Assembly: GCA_003136415.1 (NCBI GenBank)
Contig: PLEI01000052.1
Location: 1 to 41,544, forward strand
DNA from: Acidimicrobiaceae bacterium
GTDB lineage: Bacteria > Actinomycetota > Acidimicrobiia > Acidimicrobiales > RAAP-2
Reading direction: 5' to 3'
Length of the DNA: 41,544 bases
A program made the translations under genes and the position numbers. The notes below the pieces were generated by a model. It was not told where the DNA came from. It saw only the letters and a list, made by a program, of their open reading frames with translations, and ran no database searches. Below are positions 9,836 through 18,935 of the stretch, one piece after another (the stretch's first letter is position 1; the number at the start of each line of letters is the position of its first letter).

Positions 9836-12292
9836 ATGACTGACGCAATCCGCGTAAGCAGTCCCATCACGGGCACTGACAAAACCTTAAGTTTTGAAGC
9901 GGGCCATCTGGCCCAACTCGCCGACGGGGCGGTCCTCGCCCGTCTCGGCGACACCGTCCTACTCGCCACCGTCGCCGCCGCGCGCAACGTGCGCGAAGGC
10001 ATCGACTTCTTCCCCCTGACGGTCGACATCGAGGAGCGGGCCTACGCGGCCGGCAAGATCCCCGGTTCGTTCTTCCGTCGCGAAGGTAGGATCTCGGACC
10101 AGGCAGTGCTGATTTGTCGTTTGATCGACCGTCCGCTTCGTCCTTCGTTCCCGAAGGGCTTCCGCAACGAGGTCCAGGTCGTCGGCACCGTCTTTAGCGC
10201 CGACCAGGAAAACCCGCATGACATCTTGGCCATCAACGCCGCTTCGGCTGCGCTGATGATCTCGGGCATCCCCTTTGACGGCCCCATCGGCGCCGTTCGC
10301 CTGGCCTTCACCACCGACGGCGAGTGGGCGCCGCACCCCACCTTCGCCGAAGGTGACGCCGCTACGTTTGAACTCGTTGTGGCCGGTCGTGCCCTCGAGG
10401 ACTCCGTCGAATCTGACATCGCGATCATGATGGTCGAAGCGGGCGGCACCGAGGGTTCTTTCGAGATGTACGCCGACGGCGCCCCCAAGGTGTCCGAGGA
10501 AGTACTCGCGGCCGGCCTGGAAGCGTCCAAGCTTTGGATCCGCGAGGCGATCAACTTGCAGCGTCAGTTGGTGCGCGACTACGTCGCCCAACATGGTGAG
10601 ATCAAGACCATCGAGTACACGGTCGTTACCGACTGCGCGGACGACGTCCTGGCGCGAGTGAAGGAAGTCGGCGAGTCCGCCCTGAGCGAAGCCAACAAGT
10701 TCACCACCAAGACGGCGCGCAACGAAGCCCTCGACGAAGCCACCAAGTCCATCATTGAGCAGCTACCCGAGTATGCCGATCGACTGAGCGAAGTCAAGGC
10801 CGCCGTCAAGTCCATTACGAAGAAGATCGTGCGCAAACGCATCACGGCTGAGGGCATCCGCATTGACGGCCGCACCTCATCGGAGATTCGTCCACTGTCG
10901 GCCGAGATCGACCTCTTCCCGATGACGCATGGCTCGGCGCTCTTCCAGCGCGGCGAGACGCAGGTCGTCAACGTGACGACCTTGGGCATGCCACGCATGA
11001 AGCAGCAGATTGACTCGATTACTCCTGACGAATTCCGCCGCTACATGCACCACTACAACTTCCCGCCCTACTCGGTCGGTGAAACCGGCCGCGTGGGTGC
11101 GCCCAAGCGCCGCGAAGTCGGTCACGGCATGTTGGCCGAGCGCGCGCTCGTGCCCGTTTTGCCCAGTGAGCAGGAGTTCTCTTACACGCTGCGCGTGGTG
11201 TCCGACGTCTTGCAGTCCAATGGTTCGACGTCAATGGCGTCGGTCTGTGGATCGACTTTGTCGTTGATGGCCGCCGGTGTGCCGATCAAGGCGCCCGTCG
11301 CTGGCATCGCCATGGGGCTCGTCTACGAAGACGGCGTCTACTCGACGTTGACCGACATCCTCGGCGCCGAGGATGCCTTCGGCGATATGGACTTCAAAGT
11401 CGCCGGCACCGCCGACGCCGTGACGGCGTTGCAGCTCGACACCAAGATTGACGGTCTCCCGGCCGACGTTCTGGCCAAGGCGCTGCACCAGGCTAAGGAA
11501 GCCCGCCTGGCCATCCTCGACGTGATCACTTCCACGATTGCCGAGCCGCGACCCGAGGTTGCCGCCGTGGCTCCCAAGATCGTGTCGATCGAGATTCCGA
11601 TTGACAAGATCGGTGAGGTCATTGGACCCAAGGGTAAAGTCATCAACACCCTCCAGCAGGAGACCGGCGCCGACATCGCTGTCGACGACAACGGCGTGGT
11701 GGGTACCGTCACCATCGGTGCCAAGGACGGACGAGCCGTCGAAGAGGCCAAGCGCCGCATCTCGCTCATTCTGGACCCGCCGACGGCGGAAATCGGTGCG
11801 GTCTACCAGGGCCGCATCGTCAACATCGCCAAGTTCGGCGCGTTCGTGAGCATCCTGCCCGGCCGTGACGGACTGTTGCACATTTCCAAGATGTCGCCGC
11901 TTAACGGTGGAAAGCGCATCGGGCAGGTTGAAGACGTGGTCGAGCTCGGACAAGCTATCGAAGTCAAGGTGGACGACATCGACCCGCAGGGCAAGGTGTC
12001 GTTGTCGCTGGCCGGCGAATTCGCCGACATGGCCGTTGATGACGCACCGCGCGAGCGTTCGGACCGTGGTGACCGAGGCGACCGTGGTGATCGAGGTGCC
12101 CGCGATCGCAACGACCGTGGCGACCGTGGCGAGCGTGCCCCGCGTCCCGTGGCGTCGACGCCGTCCTCGAGCTTTGAAGCTGCGTTCGAGGCTGAGTTGG
12201 CTGACGAAATCGGCGACCTGGGCCCCGGTGGCCCATCGTTCTCCGACAGCAGCGACGGCAGCCGCCGCGGACCGCGTCCGCGTCGCCGCTAG
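9836..12292 (+). CDS. pnp: Polyribonucleotide nucleotidyltransferase (PNPase)
   Basis: SD ataaggag; RNase PH domains, KH (DKIGEVIGPKGKVINTLQQETGADIAVDDNG), S1 domain; C-terminal RGD/RND-rich tail. Confidence 0.96.
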   Translation: MTDAIRVSSPITGTDKTLSFEAGHLAQLADGAVLARLGDTVLLATVAAARNVREGIDFFPLTVDIEERAYAAGKIPGSFFRREGRISDQAVLICRLIDRPLRPSFPKGFRNEVQVVGTVFSADQENPHDILAINAASAALMISGIPFDGPIGAVRLAFTTDGEWAPHPTFAEGDAATFELVVAGRALEDSVESDIAIMMVEAGGTEGSFEMYADGAPKVSEEVLAAGLEASKLWIREAINLQRQLVRDYVAQHGEIKTIEYTVVTDCADDVLARVKEVGESALSEANKFTTKTARNEALDEATKSIIEQLPEYADRLSEVKAAVKSITKKIVRKRITAEGIRIDGRTSSEIRPLSAEIDLFPMTHGSALFQRGETQVVNVTTLGMPRMKQQIDSITPDEFRRYMHHYNFPPYSVGETGRVGAPKRREVGHGMLAERALVPVLPSEQEFSYTLRVVSDVLQSNGSTSMASVCGSTLSLMAAGVPIKAPVAGIAMGLVYEDGVYSTLTDILGAEDAFGDMDFKVAGTADAVTALQLDTKIDGLPADVLAKALHQAKEARLAILDVITSTIAEPRPEVAAVAPKIVSIEIPIDKIGEVIGPKGKVINTLQQETGADIAVDDNGVVGTVTIGAKDGRAVEEAKRRISLILDPPTAEIGAVYQGRIVNIAKFGAFVSILPGRDGLLHISKMSPLNGGKRIGQVEDVVELGQAIEVKVDDIDPQGKVSLSLAGEFADMAVDDAPRERSDRGDRGDRGDRGARDRNDRGDRGERAPRPVASTPSSSFEAAFEAELADEIGDLGPGGPSFSDSSDGSRRGPRPRRR

Positions 12293-12303
12293 GAACTGAG
12301 TCA

Positions 12304-12342
12304 CACCCCGCCGCGGGACCCCAGGGTCAACGCGGCGGGGTG
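12304..12342 (+). terminator. Strong hairpin downstream of pnp (terminator-like, no T-tract)
   Basis: CACCCCGCCGCG (12304-12315) / CGCGGCGGGGTG (12331-12342), 12 bp perfect, 15-nt loop. Confidence 0.6.
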
Positions 12343-12379
12343 CGTGCTGTCTCGGCACCAAGTTGCAAAGTGCTCCCGG

Positions 12380-12385
12380 TAGGCT
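12380..12385 (+). promoter_or_regulatory. -10 box of leaderless-type dapB promoter
   Basis: TAGGCT, 6 nt, GTG at 12392. Confidence 0.5.
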
Positions 12386-12391
12386 CACGTG

Positions 12392-13162
12392 GTGAAGAGA
12401 ATCGCAATGGTGGGCGGCGCGGGCCGCATGGGTCAGTCCCTCGCCGAGAACTTGAACTTGATTGACGGCATGGTGGTGTGCGCTCTCGTCGACACTCATG
12501 AGCCTGAGCATCTTTATGGCGCGACCTACTTCGCGAGCCTCGCCCAAGTTGATCCTTCCGGCGTTGACGTGGTGGTCGACTTCTCACAGCCCGATTCCGT
12601 GGTGACTAGTGCGCGGTGGTGCGCCACCAATCGCGTGGGACTGGTCATTGGAACTACGGGACTCAGCGACGATCAGCGCGCGAACGTGGAGTCCGCCGCT
12701 GCTGCAACGGGAATCATCATGGCGTCGAACTTTTCGCTCGGCGCAGTCCTGAGTGAGCGATTCGCCGCAATGGCCGCGCCGTACTTCGAGCGCGTCGAGA
12801 TTATCGAATTGCACCATGATCGAAAAGTTGATGCGCCCTCGGGCACGTCCCTTACCGTCGCGACACGAATCCGCGATGCTCGTGCCGCCGCGGGACGCGT
12901 CACCCCCGAGGAACCTACCAAGCGATTCACCCTCGAGGGCGCACGCGGGGCCGACGCGGGCGACGGTGTGCGTATCCACTCGGTGCGACTGCCCGGGCTC
13001 ATCGCACATCAGGAGCTTCTCTTCGGTGGAGCGGGGGAGGGGCTGACCATTCGACACGACTCCTACGACCGGGTGAGCTTCGTCCAAGGTGTGGCGATTG
13101 CGGTGGCCCACGTCGACGCAACCCCGGGTTTCACCTGGGGAATTGACGACTTCATCACCTGA
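12392..13162 (+). CDS. dapB: 4-hydroxy-tetrahydrodipicolinate reductase
   Basis: KRIAMVGGAGRMGQSLAENL, VVVDFSQPDSV, GTTGLSDDQ, ELHHDRKVDAPSGTSL; start GTG 12389 or 12392. Confidence 0.94.
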   Translation: MKRIAMVGGAGRMGQSLAENLNLIDGMVVCALVDTHEPEHLYGATYFASLAQVDPSGVDVVVDFSQPDSVVTSARWCATNRVGLVIGTTGLSDDQRANVESAAAATGIIMASNFSLGAVLSERFAAMAAPYFERVEIIELHHDRKVDAPSGTSLTVATRIRDARAAAGRVTPEEPTKRFTLEGARGADAGDGVRIHSVRLPGLIAHQELLFGGAGEGLTIRHDSYDRVSFVQGVAIAVAHVDATPGFTWGIDDFIT

Positions 13163-13191
13163 GGCGACTTAAGAGCCGCAGTAATCGCTGG

Positions 13192-13197
13192 TAACTT
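13192..13197 (+). promoter_or_regulatory. -10 box of leaderless-type dapA promoter
   Basis: TAACTT, 6 nt, ATG at 13204. Confidence 0.5.
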
Positions 13198-13203
13198 CGT
13201 TAG

Positions 13204-14100
13204 ATGGCCGCGCCCCGTTTTGGATATTTGCTGACCGCGATGGTCACCCCCTTCGCCCCCGACGGTTCGCTGGCGTTCGACGCCGCGAGGGATCTCGCAC
13301 GCTTTCTCGTGGAACAGGGAAACGATGCTCTGGTGGTCGGCGGTTCGACGGGTGAGGGTTCGGCCTTGTCCGACGCGGAGAAGCTCGACCTGTTCGCGGC
13401 GGTCGCCGAAGCAGTCAATGTGCCGGTGCTCGCGGGGACCTCTTCGTCGGATACCGCGCGCTCCGTGGAACTGACCGCACAGGTGGCCGCCACTGGTGCG
13501 GCGGGGATACTGGCGACGACGCCGGCCTACGCCCGGCCCAGCCAGCACGGCATTGCGGCGCACTTCGGCGCGATGGCCGAGTCGACCCCGTTGCCGCTCA
13601 TGCTCTACGACATCCCCGTACGCACCGGGCGCAAGGTGTCGTCGGCGACAACTATTGAGGTGGTGCGCCGCTACACCAACGTGGTGGCTTTGAAGGACGC
13701 CTCGGCCGACCTGGTGTCAGCCGCTACGACCAAGGCCGAACTGGGAGAGGCAATAGACCTTTACAGTGGTGACGACGCGTTGTTGTTGCCGTTCCTCGCC
13801 ATTGGCGCGGTGGGCTTGGTATCGGTGGCCGCTCATTGGGCGGCTCCGGAGTTCGCGGCGCTCATACGTTCGGCGCACGCCGGCGACTGGAACGCCGCGC
13901 GAGTTCTTAATGCACGTCTCGCCCCCAGTTGTACGTTCGAATCGAGTGACATGTATCCCAATCCGCTTCCGTCCAAGGCCGCCATGCGCGCCCTCGGCTT
14001 TGTCGTCGGCCAGTGCCGTCTGCCCCTCGGTGTGAGCGACGACGTCCTCGACCAGTCGGCGCGTGACGTGGTGTCTGCGTTAGCGGCTACGCGTGGCTAA
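13204..14100 (+). CDS. dapA: 4-hydroxy-tetrahydrodipicolinate synthase
   Basis: LLTAMVTPFAPDGSLAFDAARDL, VVGGSTGEGSALSDAEK, LMLYDIPVRTGRK, VVALKDAS. Confidence 0.94.
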   Translation: MAAPRFGYLLTAMVTPFAPDGSLAFDAARDLARFLVEQGNDALVVGGSTGEGSALSDAEKLDLFAAVAEAVNVPVLAGTSSSDTARSVELTAQVAATGAAGILATTPAYARPSQHGIAAHFGAMAESTPLPLMLYDIPVRTGRKVSSATTIEVVRRYTNVVALKDASADLVSAATTKAELGEAIDLYSGDDALLLPFLAIGAVGLVSVAAHWAAPEFAALIRSAHAGDWNAARVLNARLAPSCTFESSDMYPNPLPSKAAMRALGFVVGQCRLPLGVSDDVLDQSARDVVSALAATRG

Positions 14101-15754
14101 GGACAGCGTCCGGGTCACCTTCCTCGGGGGGCTCGGCGAAATTGGCCGCAACTGCGCGGCGATCGAGCAAGACGGCCGCATTGTGGTGGTCGACGCGGGA
14201 TTGATGTTCCCCGAGCCGACCATGTACGGCGTGGACCTGATTCTGCCGGACTTTCGCTGGCTCATCGAACGACGCGACCGCGTCGACGCGATCGTGCTGA
14301 CCCACGGTCACGAAGACCACACCGGGGCATTGCGCTATCTGGTGAAAGACGTCAACGTCCCGATATACGGCTCGCCGCTCACACTGGGTTTCGCCCGCCA
14401 CCGCCTCACCGAGGCGCGCGTCGCCCACGACTTGACGTTCATCGAGGTCGCTGACGGCGAGCGCCGACGCATCGGTCCCTTTGACGTGGAGTTCATCCAA
14501 GTAACGCACTCGGTGCCCAGTGCCCACGCCCTCGCTTTTCACACCAAGGTCGGCGTCATTGTGCACTCGGGCGACTTCAAGCTCGACCTCACGCCCATTG
14601 ACAATCGACGCACTGACGTGTCGCGCCTCGCCGCCCTCGGCGACGAGGGCGTGGCGCTTCTATTGTGCGACTCAACCAACGCTGAAGAACCCGGGTTCAC
14701 CGCCTCGGAGCGCTCGGTCGGCGTCGCGCTGCGACGTCTTTTCCTGGAACGACCCCATCGACGTCTGGTGGTGGCGTGCTTCGCCAGCCACATCCACCGT
14801 GTCCAACAGATCATTGACGTGGCACGAGAACAGAATCGCAAGATCGCCCTCATGGGTCGCTCCATGGAGGCCAACGTCAAACTGGCCCGCAAGTTAAATC
14901 TGTTGCACGTGGACACTGCGGACTTCGTCGACATCGAGAATGTTGACCGCTACCAGCCCGGTGAAATCTGCGTGATCTGCACCGGGAGCCAGGGTGAGCC
15001 CCTGGCCGCCCTCTCCAAGCTCTCGCGCGGCGACGCACGAAATTTCTCGGTGGGCGCCGACGATACCATTATCCTCTCGTCGCACCCGATTCCCGGCAAT
15101 GAGTGGTCGGTGGGGCGCGTCATCGACGATCTGCATCGCGCGGGCACCGAAGTAATTCACTCCGGTCAGGAGCCGGTGCACGCGTCGGGTCACGCTCGTC
15201 AGGGAGAGTTGCGGACCTATCACCAATTGCTGCGCCCCAAGAACTTCGTGCCGGTGCACGGCGAGTACCGCCACCTGCGCCACCACGCGGACCTGGCGGC
15301 GTCGATGGGCCTGGCGGACGAGCACATTTTGATTTGCGAAGACGGCGACCAGATCGACGTGACGACTGACGGCATCCGTCGCGCTGGCCAAGTTCCGGCC
15401 GGCTTTCACTACATTGACGGCAGCGCCGGTGATTTGGACGAGCGGCCACTCGAAGAGCGTCGCATGCTGGCGGAATTCGGCGTGGTCCAGATTACGGCGG
15501 GCGTCGACGCTCAACGCGGCGTCATTAGTCAGCCGGTGCGGGTCACCGCGCGCGGCTGGTTCGAAGGCGACCACGGCCGCGGGGTGATTGACGCGGTGAC
15601 CGCGACGGTGCGCGAGGCCGTGGAATCGGCCTTGAAGGACGGTAACCGTGACGACGAGTCGCTGTCGAAGATCGCCCAACGCGCCGCGGGACGCCTCCTC
15701 GGCCAGAAGTATCGTCGCCAGCCGGTGTTGCTCGCCGCCGTCGTCGTACTCTAG
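14093..15754 (+). CDS. rnj: Ribonuclease J
   Basis: VRVTFLGGLGEIGRNCAAIEQDGRIVVVDAGLMFPE, LTHGHEDHTGALRYL, CTGSQGEPLAALSKLS, VHGEYRHL. Confidence 0.94.
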   Translation: MAKDSVRVTFLGGLGEIGRNCAAIEQDGRIVVVDAGLMFPEPTMYGVDLILPDFRWLIERRDRVDAIVLTHGHEDHTGALRYLVKDVNVPIYGSPLTLGFARHRLTEARVAHDLTFIEVADGERRRIGPFDVEFIQVTHSVPSAHALAFHTKVGVIVHSGDFKLDLTPIDNRRTDVSRLAALGDEGVALLLCDSTNAEEPGFTASERSVGVALRRLFLERPHRRLVVACFASHIHRVQQIIDVAREQNRKIALMGRSMEANVKLARKLNLLHVDTADFVDIENVDRYQPGEICVICTGSQGEPLAALSKLSRGDARNFSVGADDTIILSSHPIPGNEWSVGRVIDDLHRAGTEVIHSGQEPVHASGHARQGELRTYHQLLRPKNFVPVHGEYRHLRHHADLAASMGLADEHILICEDGDQIDVTTDGIRRAGQVPAGFHYIDGSAGDLDERPLEERRMLAEFGVVQITAGVDAQRGVISQPVRVTARGWFEGDHGRGVIDAVTATVREAVESALKDGNRDDESLSKIAQRAAGRLLGQKYRRQPVLLAAVVVL

Positions 15755-16521
15755 AGGTCCTTCGAGGGTTCGCCATTGGGGCCGTTTGATTGGCCGACTC
15801 GGTAAAAGGCCTTCAGGCTGATCTGTTCGGAACGCAGACCGCGGTCGAGCATCGCGGTCTTGATGGCGTGCATGACGTGGTACTCGCCGAAGAGATAGGC
15901 GTGTCCCTCGTCGGGCGGCAAAGTGAAGGCGGCGAGACCACTCATCAACCCCGCGGAGTCGTCGGGTGAACGTCCATCGCGGTCCACGAATATTGCCGTC
16001 ACGCCCAGCTCATCGTCGAATGTGGCCGTGAGCGCGTCGCCCGGGGAATCGAGTTCGACGATGAAAATGGCGCGACCCGGCACCTCGATGCTCTGGGCCA
16101 TGCGATAAAAGGATCCCAAGGACGCGACGTCGCCGACGAACAAGTGCCAGTCAGCCGAGTCGTCGAGAGGAATTTTTCCTCGAGGGCCGACGATGTCAAC
16201 TGAGTCACCCACGACGGCCGACCGCGCCCAACGAGCCGCGGGTCCGTCGTGCGTGGTCGAGATCCATAGGGAAAAGGTGTCGTTGTCCGCGTCCACGGCG
16301 CGCACGCTGAAGCGCCGGCGCGTCAGCGTTCTCTCACCGGTCTCGACCAGCACCATCACGTCATTGCCGGCGACACCCGCCAGAACGACGGCGTCGCCCT
16401 GGAGGACGACTTCGACCAGCGACGGCGACAAGGAGGTGCGGGCCGCGACGACACAACTGCGCGCCAGGACCTTGAGGCGCGCCGCGAGGTCGACGGAACT
16501 CTGGTGTCGGGGGACGGCCAT
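15751..16521 (-). CDS. Siderophore-interacting protein (ViuB/SIP family FAD-dependent reductase)
   Basis: RRFSVRAVDADNDTFSLWISTTHDGPAARWARSAVVGDSVDIVGPRGK, HLFVGDVASLGSFYRMAQ, AYLFGEYHVMHAIK...LKAFYRVGQSN. Confidence 0.85.
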   Translation of the reverse strand: MAVPRHQSSVDLAARLKVLARSCVVAARTSLSPSLVEVVLQGDAVVLAGVAGNDVMVLVETGERTLTRRRFSVRAVDADNDTFSLWISTTHDGPAARWARSAVVGDSVDIVGPRGKIPLDDSADWHLFVGDVASLGSFYRMAQSIEVPGRAIFIVELDSPGDALTATFDDELGVTAIFVDRDGRSPDDSAGLMSGLAAFTLPPDEGHAYLFGEYHVMHAIKTAMLDRGLRSEQISLKAFYRVGQSNGPNGEPSKDL

Positions 16522-16527
16522 TGCACC

Positions 16528-16533
16528 AGATTA
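16528..16533 (-). promoter_or_regulatory. -10 box of leaderless-type promoter for the SIP gene
   Basis: Minus strand TAATCT, 6 nt (GGTGCA), ATG at 16521. Confidence 0.5.
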
Positions 16534-16551
16534 GGGCAGTGGTCACTTTGG

Positions 16552-16565
16552 CGAATACTTGTTCG
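16552..16565 (+). promoter_or_regulatory. Candidate LexA (SOS) box upstream of ftsK
   Basis: CGAATACTTGTTCG, one mismatch to CGAAC-N4-GTTCG. Confidence 0.55.
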
Positions 16566-16574
16566 GTAACTTGG

Positions 16575-18926
16575 ATGGTGGTGGCTACCTCTCGTCGAAC
16601 ATCCGCGCCCGCGAAGGGTTCGTCCAAGAGCAAGGCTCGTCACGCCCGTAACGCCCGTGAGAGCGTGTGGAGCCGCCACCAACGCGACATCTGGATTGTC
16701 GTGATGATTTTGTTGGGTTTGCTGATCTTGCTCGCGGAAATGGACGCCCTCGGCCCCGTGGGACGTGGAATGTCCGAGGGACTCAAGCTGGCCTTCGGAG
16801 TCGGTCGCGTGGCCATCCCCGTCTTGCTGATCGGACTGGGCATCGTGTTAGTGATGGGTCGCGTTGAAGTCGAGCGCGCGCGCTTTCTCTGGGGGATTTC
16901 CTTGGCGCTCGTCAGCGTCTCGGGTCTGGGCGACGTGATTGAGGGTCGTCCGAGTTTGCGCGCATCGGTGGCGCACCTGGGACACGCCGGCGGCTGGTTG
17001 GGGGTGCTCGTCGGGGGCACACTGGCGCGCTTCATCGGACCCGGTGGCGCGCTCGCGGCGCTGTTGGCTCTGTTCATCATTGCGTTGATCATCGGCACAT
17101 CGGTAGGACTGGGCACCCTGATCAAGTCGACGGGCGCGGTTCTGACCTACGTCGGCCGACATCTGGTTCAATGGTGGAGCGCGCGGCCCGCACCGTCGTA
17201 CGAGAACGACGAGGCCGTTGACGCCGAAGTCGATGCCGAGCCTGCGGCGCGATCGCGTCGCAAGAGTGACCGCTCGCTCGTCGACGAGGAGCTCGAACAG
17301 ATCGAGCCCGTCGCGGTGGGTTACGACGAACCCGACGACTACGAGTACGACCAAGAACCTGAGGCGAACGTCGAGCCCGGGGGAGCACCATCACCCGTCG
17401 CATATTTCCCGCCCAGTGAGTCGCATTGGGAGTTGCCGCCCATGGCGCTGCTCTCACGCACCCGCGAACAGCGACAAGACCGCGACGCCATCGAGGCGGC
17501 GGGCGAAGAGCTCGTCGAAGCACTCGGCGCTCACGGGGTCGAAACGACACTGGTCGGATTCACGATGGGCCCCACCGTCACGCGCTTCGAGCTCGAACTG
17601 GGTCCGGGCGTCAAGGTGTCGCGAGTGACCTCGCTCAACAAGGACATCGCTTACGCGATGGCGAGCCCCGACGTGCGAATCTTGGCGCCGATCCCCGGTC
17701 GCTCGGCCATTGGCGTGGAAGTGCCCAATCGCCAGCGCGCGCTGGTGGCCCTGGGGGACCTGCTGGCCTCGGAGGAAGCGATCGCCGCCACGCACCCCCT
17801 CGACGTGCCCATCGGTCGCGATATCTCGGGAAAGACCGTTGTCGTCAACCTCGGCGAGATGCCCCACGTGCTGATTTCGGGTGCCACGGGGGCGGGCAAG
17901 AGCTCGTGCATCAACTCGCTCATCACCTCGCTCGTCATGCGTGCGACTCCCGAGCAGGTCAAGTTACTCCTCGTGGACCCTAAGCGCGTCGAGATGGGCC
18001 ACTACAACGACTTGCCGCACCTTCTGGCTCCGGTGGTGGTGGATCCCAAGAAGGCGGCCGGCGCCCTGGCGTGGGCGGTGAAGGAGATGGAGCGGCGCTA
18101 CGACGTGCTCGCCGAGAACGGCGCGCGCGACATCACCAGTTACCAGCAAATGCTGGCGCGCGGCGACGTGGCCCTCGAGGCCACCACCGAAGAGTTGGTG
18201 GGTGACGCCATCGAACGCTCGACGTCCTTGGACTCCGGGGTGGCGCGCCGCGAACCCGAGGTCCTGCCCTACATCGTGATTGTCGTCGACGAGCTCAATG
18301 ATCTCATGATGGTGGCGGCGCGCGACGTCGAGGAATCCGTCGTGCGCATCGCCCAGATGGCGCGGGCCGTCGGCATCCACCTGGTGCTGGCCACTCAGCG
18401 TCCTAGTGTGGACGTCATCACCGGTGTTATCAAGGCCAACGTACCCAGCCGCATGGCCTTCGCGGTGTCGTCGCTGGCGGACAGTCGCGTCATCTTGGAC
18501 CAGGCAGGAGCCGAACGACTGATTGGCAAGGGCGACATGCTTCTCGTGACTGCTTCGAGCAATATCGCACGTCGACTGCAGTCCCCGTGGGTGTCCGAAG
18601 AGGAGGTGCGCCGAGTCGTCGAAAACTGGCGAGCCCAGGGCGGGCAGCGTGAAACGGTGGTTGCCCTGGACGTGCCTTCGAGCCGTGCGGAGTCGTCGTC
18701 GGGTTCGGGTGACGACGACGACGAGATTCTGCGCCAGGCGCGAGAAATTGTCATCCGCAACCAGTCGGGGTCCACCTCAATGCTCCAGCGCAAGTTGCGG
18801 GTGGGTTTCGCTCGCGCGGGACGCATCATGGATCAACTCGAAATCGAGGGTGTCGTGGGCCCGGGTGACGGGTCCAAGGCCCGTAAGGTCCTCGTCGCGC
18901 CCGAGGACTTCGACGACACCCTGTAA
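16575..18926 (+). CDS. ftsK: DNA translocase FtsK/SpoIIIE
   Basis: N-terminal TM segments; PHVLISGATGAGKSSCINSLITSLVMRATPEQVKLLLVDPKRVEMGHYNDLPHL; C-terminal gamma-like SMLQRKLRVGFARAGRIMDQLEIEGVVGP. Confidence 0.95.
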   Translation: MVVATSRRTSAPAKGSSKSKARHARNARESVWSRHQRDIWIVVMILLGLLILLAEMDALGPVGRGMSEGLKLAFGVGRVAIPVLLIGLGIVLVMGRVEVERARFLWGISLALVSVSGLGDVIEGRPSLRASVAHLGHAGGWLGVLVGGTLARFIGPGGALAALLALFIIALIIGTSVGLGTLIKSTGAVLTYVGRHLVQWWSARPAPSYENDEAVDAEVDAEPAARSRRKSDRSLVDEELEQIEPVAVGYDEPDDYEYDQEPEANVEPGGAPSPVAYFPPSESHWELPPMALLSRTREQRQDRDAIEAAGEELVEALGAHGVETTLVGFTMGPTVTRFELELGPGVKVSRVTSLNKDIAYAMASPDVRILAPIPGRSAIGVEVPNRQRALVALGDLLASEEAIAATHPLDVPIGRDISGKTVVVNLGEMPHVLISGATGAGKSSCINSLITSLVMRATPEQVKLLLVDPKRVEMGHYNDLPHLLAPVVVDPKKAAGALAWAVKEMERRYDVLAENGARDITSYQQMLARGDVALEATTEELVGDAIERSTSLDSGVARREPEVLPYIVIVVDELNDLMMVAARDVEESVVRIAQMARAVGIHLVLATQRPSVDVITGVIKANVPSRMAFAVSSLADSRVILDQAGAERLIGKGDMLLVTASSNIARRLQSPWVSEEEVRRVVENWRAQGGQRETVVALDVPSSRAESSSGSGDDDDEILRQAREIVIRNQSGSTSMLQRKLRVGFARAGRIMDQLEIEGVVGPGDGSKARKVLVAPEDFDDTL

Positions 18927-18929
18927 CGT
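18924..18929 (+). promoter_or_regulatory. -10 box of leaderless-type promoter for the D,D-carboxypeptidase
   Basis: TAACGT, 6 nt, GTG at 18936. Confidence 0.45.
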
Positions 18930-18935
18930 TTACTG

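Noticed and set aside
11231-12547. 438-aa minus-strand ORF opposite pnp
   Set aside because: Antisense to a clear PNPase CDS; no motif; typical third-position GC artefact. Same reasoning for 807-1715, 5481-6338, 6714-7679, 25138-26187, 38572-39690 and 39719-40570.
16521-16574. ORF-track N-terminal extension of ftsK from TTG 16521
   Set aside because: Overlaps the opposing SIP promoter and start and the candidate LexA box; ATG 16575 (or GTG 16578) is more plausible.
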